Below are positions 46,417-60,300 of a DNA stretch of 64,000 bases, piece after piece. Source of the DNA: Blasia pusilla (lineage: Eukaryota; Marchantiophyta; Marchantiopsida; Blasiales); the NCBI GenBank assembly GCA_050084515.1, contig CM114271.1, positions 25,854,001 through 25,918,000 on the forward strand. The letters are read 5' to 3'. The translations under genes were made by a program, and so were the position numbers. Numbering within the stretch: the stretch's first letter is position 1; each line of letters starts with the position of its first letter. A model generated the notes under the pieces. That model was not told where the DNA came from and did no database searches. It saw only the letters and a program-made list of their open reading frames with translations.

Positions 46417-47151
46417 GATACCATCAATGGTATGTGTAGTGCCTCTGACAATGTGAATGATTGTGGAACCCTGGCTTGCTGCCCCTTAGTCCTCTCCGGT
46501 GGGTTAATCGCAACTCCACCTCTTGATGGCTCAGTGCCTCTTGCAGCACCCCGAGTTACCACTGAAGTCGCCTTAACCTGAGCTGCACTACACATAAACC
46601 CCGTACTAGCAAGATCCTCACTCATGTCAGGGTAGGAGGTAGGAGTTGAAGTCACACTAGCTGCTTGCGGCTTCGTGCCTTCCCTGAGCTGCATCATCAT
46701 CATGGCAGCAATCCTTTGCTCCAACTGATCGATGCGTGAGAGAAGTGTCGGCTGTGGTGCTCCTGCTCCATCTCCTCTGGCTGGTGGTGGTCTTCTACCA
46801 CCACGTCCAAGAACAACTCCCCGACCTCCTCCAGGACGACCGCCCCCAGACCCTCGGCCTACCTCTGGACGTACCTCTCTACGAAGGTCAAAACATCTAT
46901 CCCTAGTGTGACAATATCTGCGGCAATAGTCACACTGGTACCGTGGTGGGGCCATCCTCTGTGGCTCTTGAGCAATCGTAGACGCTTGTGGTCCTCTCCC
47001 TTGTTATGTGCAGTCTCTTTGCCTATGGGCCCCTCCACACGTCCAACAAGATAACATCGGTTCCTGTTGGGAAACATATGTAGGTACATGTCGTTGCCTC
47101 ATAGGCTCACGGTACCCGCTCTACTATCTGGGCACACTGGCCCGCTCCGGT
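46413..47151 (-). pseudogene. Gypsy gag C-terminal part with zinc knuckle
   Basis: The frame 46413-46955 contains a CCHC zinc knuckle, C-x2-C-x4-H-x4-C (CDYC, H, C; 46893-46934), followed by a glycine/arginine-rich segment. This is the nucleocapsid part of gag, which binds the element RNA. It is separated from the gag N part by the inserted LTR at 47152-48431. Confidence 0.82.
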
Positions 47152-48431
47152 TGTCGTATAGTAAAATCATCTATTATGTAAACTCCTTTATCATTAAATG
47201 TTAGAGAGAGTTTTATTAATATTAAATAAATTAGCCTAGGAAAATGAAATTATCATGTTTAAACCTCCTTAGGGTGACTTATTTGCGCGGGCCCAACTTT
47301 AGGAAAAGAGATAATAAATAAAAGATGGGATTAGAAAAGTAAAGTAATGGGGTTGGTGTTTTAATAAAACAAAAACAAAAGTAGTCTTAGTTAGTGGCTA
47401 GGGTTGGTGGGGTAGTTTAGAAGATATGAAATGAGTAAAAGAGGATATTTTTGAAGAGATAAGAGATAATCTACTTGTATCAAAATATGATTGGCTAAGC
47501 CTTGAGAGGGAGCCATGTGGCACAAGATAAAATTAACCCTATTTCGTACTCTTGTGGATCCCTTGTGAATATATAAAGAGGAGGGACCTTCAAGGGTTCA
47601 TCACCTTCTATTTCACATCTTGAGTCTTTTGTGTCATTCTTGAGTGTATGGCTTTGGGATTGCTTGCTCTTCCAATGAGAGTGGATTATCCCTCTTGGGA
47701 GAGTAACTTGATCTTGGTCTATTCTTCGAGAGGTTTTTAGAGTGTAGTATGAGTGGAGATGAGAGACTTGTCACTTTAGATGAGTTTAGTCATACAAAAA
47801 ATAGATTATGGTTTGGCTTGTTATTTTTCCAATGAGAGTGGATTACCCCTCTTGGGAGAGCAACTCCGCAAAATCCCATTATAGAGGAGAGTAAAGGATA
47901 TTTGTCAAGTATGGATAGGGGTGGTGCACGAATTGTGCCCGATTTTTCCTTCCTAAATCCATACCATGTCAAGATTCTCTTTGTAGACAGGCACTTGTTC
48001 ACTCATTATCTAGTTTATCATCTGGGGATGCATTCATGAACCAAGTCATGAAATCTCCAACTCCGATGATTCTTCTTATAGTCACGTACGGAAGGACATG
48101 GGATTGCACTTTGTATGTCCTTATATAGCAATCCATGGATGTCAATAGGCCTACTTGAGTAGGGTTTAACATTAGTTGTGTTATTTTCCTTGTGTACAAA
48201 CGTAAAGTAGTTTACATGGACTTCATAGTTAGGAATTTTAGGGTTGCATGTTATGAAGAAGTGATGGCCTCGGCACTACCTTTCGTGATTCCTATCTTGA
48301 GAGAATGGAGGGTTTACATAATAATTTTGTACTGAAAAAGGAGAAATTCTTATAGAGTTTGACTTGCATCAACCACGTCTATTGCAGTTAGAAGGTCCGC
48401 CCTTACTTGAAGAAAGGCTCTCGATACGACA
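47152..48431 (+). mobile_element. Probable solo LTR (1,280 bp) nested in gag
   Basis: The segment begins TGTCGTAT and ends ATACGACA, an 8-bp terminal inverted repeat with the TG...CA ends of LTRs. It has a plus-strand TATA motif (TATATAAAG, about 47574-47582). It interrupts gag homology, which resumes on either side. The flanking 5-mers CCGGT and CCGTG are only partly alike, so the target duplication is degraded or the limits are off by a few bases. An internal repeat of about 36 bp (CCAATGAGAGTGGATTA...) occurs at 47672 and 47830. No coding capacity is seen. Confidence 0.65.
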
Positions 48432-49410
48432 CCGTGGTACTGGTGCTCGTTGTGACACCTGTGGGGTCACTATCGCTCGTGGACTTGCCGACTCTTGAGA
48501 AAATCCAGTGATCACTATCTACTCCTCAATCATGTTGAGCTTAATATGCTCACACAACTCGAAGATCACCTTCAATGTGGGCTTCGCTGTGTGCATCGGT
48601 ACCGTATCTCGGACTCTCCTCCGTAGTTCTTGGTCCAAAACCCCAAACCAAAACTAGACTGACTGCGCCTCAGTCACTCCATAAGTAGCAATGATCAGCC
48701 TCCTCATGCGTGTGAAGGCCTCTCTCAGACTCTCACCCGATCGTCGCTAAAAATCTTGTAGACTCTTTAGCTTGTCGGTGCATACGCCTTGGTAGCTCTT
48801 CCCCAACTGTCGGAAGAACTCCACTTTGGGACTGACGCTGGGTGGCCCTCTACCACCAGAGGTCTCTGTCACATCGCTTGTCTCACTGCCCTCCTCTCCA
48901 TCTAGTCTCGGGGCTGAAGGTGTTGGTCTCTCTCCTCTCACGATCCCATCATATTCCTCGCGACCACTAGTGGATACATACCCTGGAGCCCAATACATCC
49001 TCTAGGCATCGATCTCTACTGAATACAACAATCAGAACTCTTGTAGTCATCCATTGGAGGACCCTCCAAGTGTTGGAACAACCCTTTCCATGCCATGAAA
49101 GGGTTGAACCGTGTCGAGGTCCGTATCTCCTTGAATTCTCACCACATGTCGAACTCCTCGATGAAATCATCTAAGTCGATGGTGCCCACTGCATCCGAGA
49201 AACAAGGCATGCCCCAATGGCCCATGTCGTCCATCTCCTGCCAAGTGACACTGCCTCGTTTGCGATCTCGTCACCAGACCCTGTGTCTAGTGATGACGAT
49301 GTAGCCACGGATGGATGTCGAGGTAGCTCCTCACTCGTAACCCCTCGGTATCTCACTCCACTCCGTGTCACACCACTGCTACTGCTTGCACTACCCCGTT
49401 CTTCCAAACC
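48432..49410 (-). pseudogene. Gypsy gag N-terminal part
   Basis: Frames 49171-49407, 48967-49170 and 48747-48998 overlap in different phases and together resemble a retrotransposon gag: a serine-rich start, an acidic/aromatic segment with FNPFMAWKGLFQHLEG, and a FFRQLGKSYQ..KLKSLQDF capsid-like stretch continuing toward 48480. At least two frameshifts and several stops are present. Assignment rests on position and gag-like character. Confidence 0.65.
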
Positions 49411-51475
<2,065 letters not shown>

Positions 51476-51799
51476 AGCACTGGGAACGCTTTTCTCTACA
51501 AACATCAACTTCTATGGCAACTCCGAAGAGAAGGTAAACCAAGAGAGTGGCCGCTTTATACACCGCTACGCAAAGAATGAGCAAAATGCAATGAATCAAA
51601 ATATAATGGGTTCCACAAAGGATTCTTCTGTGTATCCTCCCTCTTGGATTCTCCCCTCATTCAATTCAACTACAATAGTTTAGGGCTTGAACTCCAGTCA
51701 CATATATCGGATACCATCAAATAAATATTTGCTATCAATCTGTTAATAAATAAACTCTACACTGACTACAAGGACCTCATAGAATTACCCCAACCATCT

Positions 51800-53800
51800 G
51801 GCTTGGTCATCCTTCCCTCAACAACAAGCTCAACAGTAGTAGAGAAAATACCCAAAAAATCTCAAGAAAAAGACCAGGCTACACATAGCTTGAGCTATGA
51901 CCCATATCATCTTGAGTTGAACATTTTGCAAGATGTAGCTTACTCACTTCTTGTTCAAAAACGTACTTCGACTGATATTTTTTACAACAGTAGCCTTTAT
52001 CAGGGTCAAAATTCCTCTATTAGAGAAAGTCTTCTCACAAATATTTCTAGTACCTCTTTAGACTCTAGACTCACAATAGAAATAATTTTGTTTCCTTTTT
52101 TATAGTCATACCTACGAGGGTATTTCTCAGGAAGCTCCTCATTTCTTGATTATATGTGGAATCGCTCAAAGCAGTTATTTAGTATATTTTCTCTTTATAA
52201 GCCTTACTCTCTCCTTATGCATCAATTGAGGCAATCAATAGCCTTGTGTTCAAATAGCACAACTTTCATTCTTACTTGAGAACCTAACAAGTTAAGAAGA
52301 AAAAAACCATGTCTTCTAGAAGAAGATTTATATTCCCATTCATCTAAATATTCAATCAATCCACAACTTCCTGGAAGTCCTGCATGGCACCGCCGTCACC
52401 TTAAGGACTCAAAAGCCATGGTCCACAAATGGGGCATGCCTCATTTTTTCTTGACTTTCACATCTGATGAAGTTTCACCAACCAGATGGCATGGATTTGA
52501 TGATATTGAAGTCCTCTTTAAAAATTTCAACACTACATTTTCTTGGCATGATGCTCCAGCTCAATGTGCCCAGTTGTTCCATTCAAGATTACATTCTTTC
52601 ATGCAGCAACTTATCCTAGGTGGCCTCCATGTTCTTGGTAAAGTTTTAAACTATTTATTGAGATATGAACTACAAGGCGAGGTAGTCTACACTATCACAT
52701 GGTACTCTGGTTAGACACATCCACATTAGATAGAGTTACGTACGTCAGAAATGTGCACCTACATTCCTTCCACTCTAGGTACATCTAATTTGTCTACATC
52801 ATCACCAAGTGCTACTTCCATCCATGACTTATTGTTGCAATATGTACTCACAAAACAATTACATAAGTGTAAGCCAGGTGTATGCGTTATTAGGAAGAAG
52901 AATCAAAAACCTTATTGTAGGCTAGGATTCCCTGTGGCGCCTAACCTTAATATAGCTAGTACCTTATATTGATCCCAAAACCATGAGGTGGACTTATTTT
53001 TGTCCTTCTCTAGAACATCGTAACGTGATTCCATATGACCCACTTTTGTTACTCTTCTTGGGTGCTCACATGAACTTACAACGTGTTACTACTACTGATT
53101 GGTCGTTCTATTTGCTAAAGTATGCATTAAAATCTGAGCCAACAGGGTCACTAGATATTGATACACATACTGGTAAGTGTCTTGGACTTGGTGGAATTGA
53201 CAAGATGAAGCTTAAATTAATTTCCGGTGTTGTACTTAATAAGTCTGTGTCATCTACAGAAGCTGCACTAACATCTATGCAGATACCCATTACATACACC
53301 TCTCAGGCAGTGCATTATGTTGACTCTAACCCTCCATGTCGCCGCAGTTCCCTATATAGGAATGTTTCAGTTCCTTGCATCCACCCAATTGTTATGTACT
53401 GCAACATGCCCACATCTATGGAAGATATTACTTTCATCTAGTACTGGTCTTCCTATGACTTGCACAAGTCCTGCCCTAAAAGCACCAATGTTGTTGCTGG
53501 CCTAGACAATTTAGGTAATGTTGTTTGCAAGACATATAGAGTTGTTCGTTTTACCGAGTTTCATCCTCTCCACCAGTGGAGATCTAGAGGATTCTTTTAT
53601 TCAGCATTGTTAAATCACATCCACTTCAGGTCTGAAACTGAAATTTTATCTTCTGACAGCTGGACTTATTTACATGAATGTGTACATAGGAAAATAGTTC
53701 TCAACATTGAAGATATATATGCTTTAGTTAAGACTTACACCATAAAAAAAATCTCTGGGGTCAGGTACATAAAGTTGAGATCTTTGCAAAAGTAATTGAT
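51800..53800 (+). pseudogene. Helitron Rep (HUH nuclease) region
   Basis: The frame at 52418-52714 shows WGMPHFFLTFTSDE, DAPAQCAQLFHSRL and LLRYELQG, the Helitron N-terminal domain. The HUH metal-binding box RGSLHYHMVLW is present at 52678-52710, but two bases out of frame with the sequence before it. A CKPGVC...CRLGFP zinc-like segment follows at about 52.87-52.94 kb. The tyrosine box YLLKYALKSEP lies near 53.12 kb, and VVRFTEFHPL and LHECV segments follow at 53.55-53.7 kb. Rep nicks and joins DNA in rolling-circle transposition. Frameshifts and stops make it inactive. Confidence 0.85.
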
Positions 53801-53849
53801 ATCTTACAACCTGAACTTGTTGGAGACATTTTTGAAATGTTTACCCAAT

Positions 53850-55177
53850 CCACTTCAGAACCCCTTTCTCCATCACAACCACAACGTATCCATCCAAATG
53901 AACCAAATTTGGAAACATTGAATGATGTGCAATTGAGGCTTTTCTCCCAACTTAAAGACTTACGCTCTGGTCTAGTACTCTTAAAGGGTTCTCTCGGATG
54001 TGAGTGAAAACTTTCTTCATCAAATTCATATATAGTTATTGGAAGGCTTCTAGAATGTGTCCACTTCTTACAGCTACAACAGGTATTGCCGCTATTCGTC
54101 TACATTGAGAAGCAACCACTGTTCATACCAATTCGAGGCGACTTGCCTAACATGCATGCTACTTCTGACAATTATATTAGGCTGAGATCATCAAAAGTAG
54201 TTGTAATTCATGAATGTTCTATGCTTACCACCAAACTTCTTCAGGTAGTAGCAATGCGGCTTAACGAAGCCTCTCCTTCAAAATACACAACTCCAATTGC
54301 AAATAAGCTAGTTCTATTGGTAGGAGAATGGTGTTAGATTTGTCCAACATGTAACCACCGCTCTTCTCCTTTCTGTGCTAGCTGCCACATTACTTCATCT
54401 ACGCTATTTCACAATATGCCGATCTTTTAGTTGACTATCCCCATGAGGCACAGTGATGATCCTCATTATCTTGCATTCCTCAACACTATAAGGTAGCGAG
54501 TACCTACTCTTGCAGAAATTCATAGTTGCCTCTTGGATTTTTTTGTCTCTAAAGACAAGTCTATAGACTTTGTTCATTCTGACACTACCATTATATGCAC
54601 TCATGCTGAAGATGTGGATATATTTAATTTAATAGCATTGAGAAGATTGTTTGGAGATGCATCTATAGTATCAATAGATATCATATCAGATGCACCCAAC
54701 ACACCTCAGTTTGCATCTTGGCTAAATGATTCAACTTTCCACCAATTACGATTTGCAGCCATAAACTGTATCGTTATGCTCACATGCAACATCAACTTAA
54801 AGGTTGAGGCATCAAATGGAACCTTAGGTACAATTATTGAATTTATTTATACTGAAGACACAATAACTGGTATTGTCCTGACCATTCTTTCTAGTGGTAA
54901 GTCTATTACTTTAAGTAGATCAAAGTTTGAACCTCTAAGGTATGAGTCAGACCAGACTTATGTTAAGAAATCTTTTCCACTTATTTTAGGCTATGCTATG
55001 ACATGGCATAAAAGCCAAGGATCTACAGTTGTTGGTCGTTGTCTTCTAGTGATAAAATTTGTCTCTGCATTAGGACTCTTGTATGTCATGTTATCTAGAG
55101 TAAAAAATAGAATCCAGTTAAAGATATTTGGCAACTTAAAACCTGAGGACTTTCAAGTGTTTGCAGATTCCTCATAA
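53850..55177 (+). pseudogene. Helitron PIF1-like helicase region
   Basis: Superfamily-1 helicase pieces occur in order. LLKGSLG at about 53.99 kb stands where Walker A belongs but lacks the GKT and is followed by a stop. TATTGIAAIRL follows near 54.07 kb. VVVIHECSML (Walker B, with D changed to H) and LVLLVGEW lie at about 54.2-54.33 kb. The open frame 54533-55177 then gives a typical C-terminal part with GYAMTWHKSQGST and LYVMLSRVK. ATP binding and hydrolysis sites are both damaged. Confidence 0.85.
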
Positions 55178-55775
55178 AATCCACATTAATTTGTTTCTGA
55201 TTTTTGGGCATGTAGGAGAGCATGGTATCTCGCAATACTTCAACATAAGGACAATCAAGAAGGTCTTCAAACAACTCCCATCCAGGTCTCAACAATTCAC
55301 AGATTGGGCACCTTCTTCTATCAAATGACAACAACTCAGCTTTGCCTGAGTTCAGCGTTGATAGGCATTCTGCAACAATCCAGCAAGACGCTCAAGTTCC
55401 AAATGAGGTTTGATCCTTACCATATTTACTTATCAATAACAAAATACTCACACTCAATCTTCTCCTACTCCTAACATGATATTTGGAGGTTCCTCTCAAT
55501 TACATGGATTTTGCAAGCATGATCTTAAGCGACATAAATAGCTGCCAGGAAGAACCCAGGCCACGCATCACATCACCAACAGAGAATCAAATGAAATATT
55601 TAGACAACGTGGGAGTCATGCCTACATTTTGGGAGCACGGGGTCACATGTCGAAAAATCTAGAGCCTCATCAGCCAAGGTCAAGCCTGGGATTCCAAGTT
55701 TCATCGCATTCACAAAGATGGTCTTGCTTCAGGTAAATACACACTCACTATCCAATTTGTCTTCATTTTAGCCAA

Positions 55776-56168
55776 GTGTTTTCATGCACACCAACCAGGT
55801 CTTTTGTAAATTTTGTCATGTTATTTTTTTCAAGAATACAAAAAGAAGCCTTACGCTTTAGAAATGTTGACTTCAAAGAGGCTTCCCTAACAAGAAAGTC
55901 TGTAACCCGGTTGTTCAACCTCATTTCAAGAGGCATTTGCCTAGATCATCTCAGGTTGCTTAGGCATGAAATGCATTTGCCACTAAATGTGCTTCTGGAC
56001 CTATCATCTGTCAAAACGACACAACTCAAAGAACGTATGAAGACAGCCCGTGATGATAGTCAGTTGCCAGATTTCGAGTCGTTGCCCATAGACCTGGAAA
56101 GTGCAGAGCAAGTCCCCTTATTTCCAGATTTTGATGATGTGATCATCATTTCTTTTGCTCCTCCCTAA
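55776..56168 (+). other. Unassigned open frame behind the Helitron helicase
   Basis: A frame of about 130 codons, rich in charged residues, with a leucine-rich centre (SVTRLFNLISRG) and an acidic end. It is preceded by coding-like sequence with PTFWEHGVTCRK at about 55.62 kb. It resembles no family I can name. It may be an accessory Helitron protein or a captured host exon. No start context or splice sites confirm it. Confidence 0.3.
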
Positions 56169-56170
56169 AC

Positions 56171-57378
56171 CACTGCTACACCAAGTACATCTAGAGTCAA
56201 ACAGAATAACTTATCTATTTCAATTTCTTAGCCTTCTCAAGTTCCGGGCACATCACTTGACTCCTATGATTTTAACCTGCTTGTTACATCACCAAACAAG
56301 CGCAAGTACGCATAGGCTCATCAGGTTCATTCTCCCAACCACATACCACTTGCATTCATGTTCTTTTTCAAGGGCTATTTTTTAAACTTCTAAATTTTCT
56401 GATATTTCTTGTCATAGTCAATGCTGCAACTTGATATCACATGGATTCCACGCTTCGACTCTTCCCTGTTCTACAGAATTCCGTCGTTGCCGCCGCCGCC
56501 ATTCCATGTAGCAATCTCCCTTGTGCCACCACTTGGGCTCGCACCGCCTCCCGCGTAGGATCCGTCACTACAACATCCGCTACCGCCACCTCAGACTCCC
56601 GCGGCATATAGAGATCAGCACGGATAAGGGAATCCTGCATGGAGTAGTGCCTCTCTCTCTACACATGGAAACCACTCTCCCCAGCAATAGAGAACATAAT
56701 ATCCCGTAGTGCATCGTGAGTGGCTATCCTCTCACCCCCAATTGGTCACCGTACCAAATGCACACCAAATAGATTGAGACTCCGACGACACTCACAATGT
56801 GTCAAACCAACCACTCACCCAATTAGGTGGGTATGAACCCCCACATGGGGATAACTCGACGAGCCCCACTCATGAGTCATGAGGTGCCGATGTTGGGAAG
56901 GACTCTCCCATAGTACTGCTCCTCATTCATTCGATCGCAACGAGGGAGGGAGCGAAAACCTTTATGGGTTGCTTCATAAGATATGGAAAGAGATGGATTT
57001 ATGTCAGCGAAAGGAGCGAAAGCGATTGAATGTGCAGATAATGAATGGATTCTTGAACACCGCGACGGAAGTCGAATGAAGGCACGAGTAATTCGGATAG
57101 GATAGCGTGAATTCCTGCAGCGGATCAAGCCAACAGCGCTCAAAATCAATCATTGAGTGAAGTAGCGATTAACACGGACTGAATCGCGTCTCGCGGAAGT
57201 CCGTTGATATCAGATCCAGCCGGCTCCCAGGAAGGAAACATGGCGAGGAGAAGTAGATCCAGCCCCTCGCTCAGCCGCTAAGCCTCTCCCTCTCCCATCT
57301 CCGCATCGAGCACCCGGCCAAATCAGCACGAAACAACGCGATCCTCGCGAAGAGAGAGAGGACGCCGTCGATTGGAAT
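56171..57378. other. Spacer and presumptive CRR1 promoter/leader
   Basis: No gene is recognised at 56.2-56.9 kb; a GCC-rich stretch near 56.48 kb gives a chance minus-strand frame. From about 56.9 kb composition becomes balanced, and the last few hundred bases are probably promoter and 5' leader of the CRR1-like gene. A 13-codon upstream frame (57240-57281, serine/arginine-rich) precedes the main start. Confidence 0.4.
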
Positions 57379-60300
57379 ATGAATGTTCATCTCAGTACGC
57401 CAGGACGAGCGGCAGCTGCGCCGGCTATGGCTGGAGTTGCGTGGAAATCGATGTGCACTTCTGGAATGGCCATGGGGAGTGGAGGGGTGCGGGAAGGGAA
57501 ATCGAAAGGGAGTCGGATTGTGTGCTCTGTGAGCTCGCCGAAGGGCAACATCATCAAGGTAGTGCTTACAGTGCAGGGGGAGGGAGAGAGGGGAGTCGTG
57601 AGCTCGCAGGGTGTGGGGATCATGAACCCGTGCAGCCAAGCGAAGCGATTGATAGGATGTGGGAGGAATGTCTGCGTCTTTTTGTTTCGTGTCTGTGTGC
57701 TCTGCATCTGTCCATGGTACCTCACTTTTTGCAGTCGGCACGATCCATATCTGCCGTTCCCTGCGAGTTTAGAAGGCATGAGCGTTGCGAGAGTTTGGTC
57801 TGTTGCGAACGATGCATGGTTTCTGTGCCGCGAGCGAGTCCTGTGGTTTGACTTCGGGGGTGGGCAATCCGAGGATGTTTTCTCGATTCCGCTCTGTGGA
57901 GACGACTTTATCTCTCCGAACAGTGGAGCCGGGGCTTTCAACAGTCATCAATATCTGGATCTCGCGGATGCAGGTGGTCGTGAACGGAGCGGGCAAGGAC
58001 CTCGGGAAGGCGGCCATTGCAGCCGTGCACAAGGCCCGAGGCATGGAGCTGGCCGGAGCTGTCGACGCTCTGTGTGTAGGGCGTGACGCAGGGGAGGTAG
58101 TAGGCTTTTCTTTGCACCTGCGAGAGAATGGGATCTGACGGTCAAAGGGATTCGTCGCAGCTGAAAATTTCTGTGCATTTTCACAGAAGTCGCGAATTAC
58201 TGGTTCCGTGAAGGAAAGATGAGTAGTATTTTTCGTGATGGAATACCACACACCTTCTCAAAAGACGGGAACGCTTGCAGGTTGCAGGCTTGGATGAAGA
58301 GCTGGAACTGCCCGTTTTGAATGACCTTGTCATGGTTTTGGGCTCCCTTTCTCAGGTGCTCACCGTGGACAAACCCTCCATCAATTTCTCGTCGCAACAA
58401 AATTCGAATTTCGTTTCGAGTCTGGTCGTATTCAAGACCTGTCAGATACAAGTTCGAAGCTGTCACTGGTAGAATTAGCACTGACAGTACTTGTGGGTGT
58501 CGTCGAGTGGATGTCTGGGTGCTCATAGCTGTGAGTTATTTCTTTCCTCTTACATTCAAAAAAATGGACATTATCATCACTACCGAGATTTGTGGTTCCT
58601 GGCCTGCCTCAAACAAGAAACTGCCTTGTGGGTGCTAGAAAACCAGTCCACAACTTATGGTGTTATGGTGGATTTCTCGACCGACCCCGCTTTGGTGTAT
58701 GACAACGTTCGACAGGTAATCTTCCTACCGGTACTGAGCAGTAGGGTCGACAAGTCTTCCTACCCTTAGAAGACTGCAGTCAGTAGATTGCTATTCTCTC
58801 TGATAATGTACCTCTGACTGTTCACATTTAGGGTACATGGTGACATGTTCTGAAAACTCATCAAGGAGTATTTTTGCAGGCAACAGCTTTCGGAATGAAG
58901 AGTGTAGTTTGTGCACCTGATTTGGACCCGGATTTGGTGGATTCGCTGTCCACTTTTTGCGAGAAGTCAAGCATGGTGAGCCATGGTGAGATCTCCATTA
59001 ATTTCCGGCTTGGAGTTTGCACATCTAGCTGCTTCTAGGCAGCTCCGATATCGACGTCCTCAATATGCAGACTTGTTTTCAATGTGTTACAAGATCCTGC
59101 ATCAATGCATGTCTCGTATTTACAGCATGATGACATGATTTCAGTGCCTGTTTCTTCCCTCTTTGTGTCTGTCAATCAGACACACCTAGTGTAGTCAACG
59201 TGAACGAACATATCTACAATTGGCAATGGGATGGGGTCATTTTCCTTACTGGTATCGAGATGGTGCTGGACGTTCCTTGTCTGACATATGCTTCTGGCGA
59301 TTTAAATGTCTTGGCAGGGTTGCATTATTGCTCCCAATCTTTCAGTTGGTAGAGTGCTTCTCCAGCAAGCAGCCATAGCTGCTGCTTTCAATTTTGGTCA
59401 TGTACAGATAATCGAATCACAGCATCAACCTCAAGTACGCACACCCCTCTCCCCCAACACCCTCAATACCACATCTCTTTCAGAAAACTTTCCCTCTTCA
59501 GGCTCAATCATCCATAGTGAGTCTGGATGCTTGCAAGTGTTATTTTGCGGTGCTTACCATCCCCATAACAGTAGGTGATTTTCTTTCACCTACTGTTATG
59601 GGGATGTTTCTTTTCAGAAATATCCAGAAAATTAGAAAAAGGCGAGACCAACAGTTGTCATTGATGTATTTAATATCTCCACACTGAAAGCCCGCTCTTA
59701 TTGTGGCAAACTTATGGAGTGTCAAGTAGTAGTGGAAGTGAGGGGATCATAATCTAACCTCTTGCGAGTGATGAGTCCAGACATGTCCTTCTGCAGAAGC
59801 CAAGCAGCTAGCAAACAATCTCTCAGGACTTGGGCGACTATATAATGACGGTGATCTATCAGAGCAAAATGTGGTCAGTATTTGTGAGGAACTTCCTTGA
59901 GGACAGTTGATCTTACAATATTTTGTGTACGTCATTTTTCACGGAAGAAAGACCATGTGTCTGATCTATCACATTGTTCATGGTGCACACTGAGAAGGCA
60001 AGGGGTGCTGTGATTGGAGATGCTGTGCGGGTACATAGCCTTGCAATGCCAGGACTGATGTCTAGCATGGAAGTCCGTCTTTCAACTGCTGGAGAGGTAC
60101 GCCTTGAAGAGACTACAGTTTGCTAGAAACTTATGTTAGATGCTTAAATTGCTAATCAGAGACGAGCTGTTTGAGAATGGCAGACCAAGCAGAGTGGAGA
60201 GTATACTTCCTCTGCTTTTTGTGGCTAGAACTGTCAGATTTGTCCCTCGCCGATCCGGTTAGCATTCAGTAGATGCGCCATGTCTTCAAGACCCCAAGAA

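Larger units (their letters stand above)
41234..49410 (-). mobile_element. Ty3/gypsy retrotransposon with DNA-methyltransferase and PHD domains (decayed)
   Basis: Minus-strand order: gag N part (about 49.4-48.4 kb), a probable solo LTR inserted in gag (47152-48431), gag C part with zinc knuckle, aspartic protease, cytosine-5 DNA methyltransferase, reverse transcriptase, RNase H, integrase and PHD finger. Protease-RT-RNaseH-integrase order defines Ty3/gypsy. A methyltransferase between protease and RT is not part of standard gypsy pol. The frame is broken by many stops and shifts, so this copy is inactive. Flanking LTRs, primer-binding site and target duplication were not found; the limits given are those of the coding homology. 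Confidence 0.88.
51800..56170 (+). mobile_element. Decayed Helitron-type rolling-circle transposon
   Basis: A Helitron Rep (HUH endonuclease) region at about 51.8-53.8 kb is followed by a PIF1-like helicase region at about 53.85-55.18 kb in the same orientation, the diagnostic Rep-Hel order. An additional open frame follows at 55776-56168. The frame is broken repeatedly. The 5' TC and 3' CTRR-plus-hairpin ends could not be pinned down, so the limits are those of coding homology. Confidence 0.85.
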
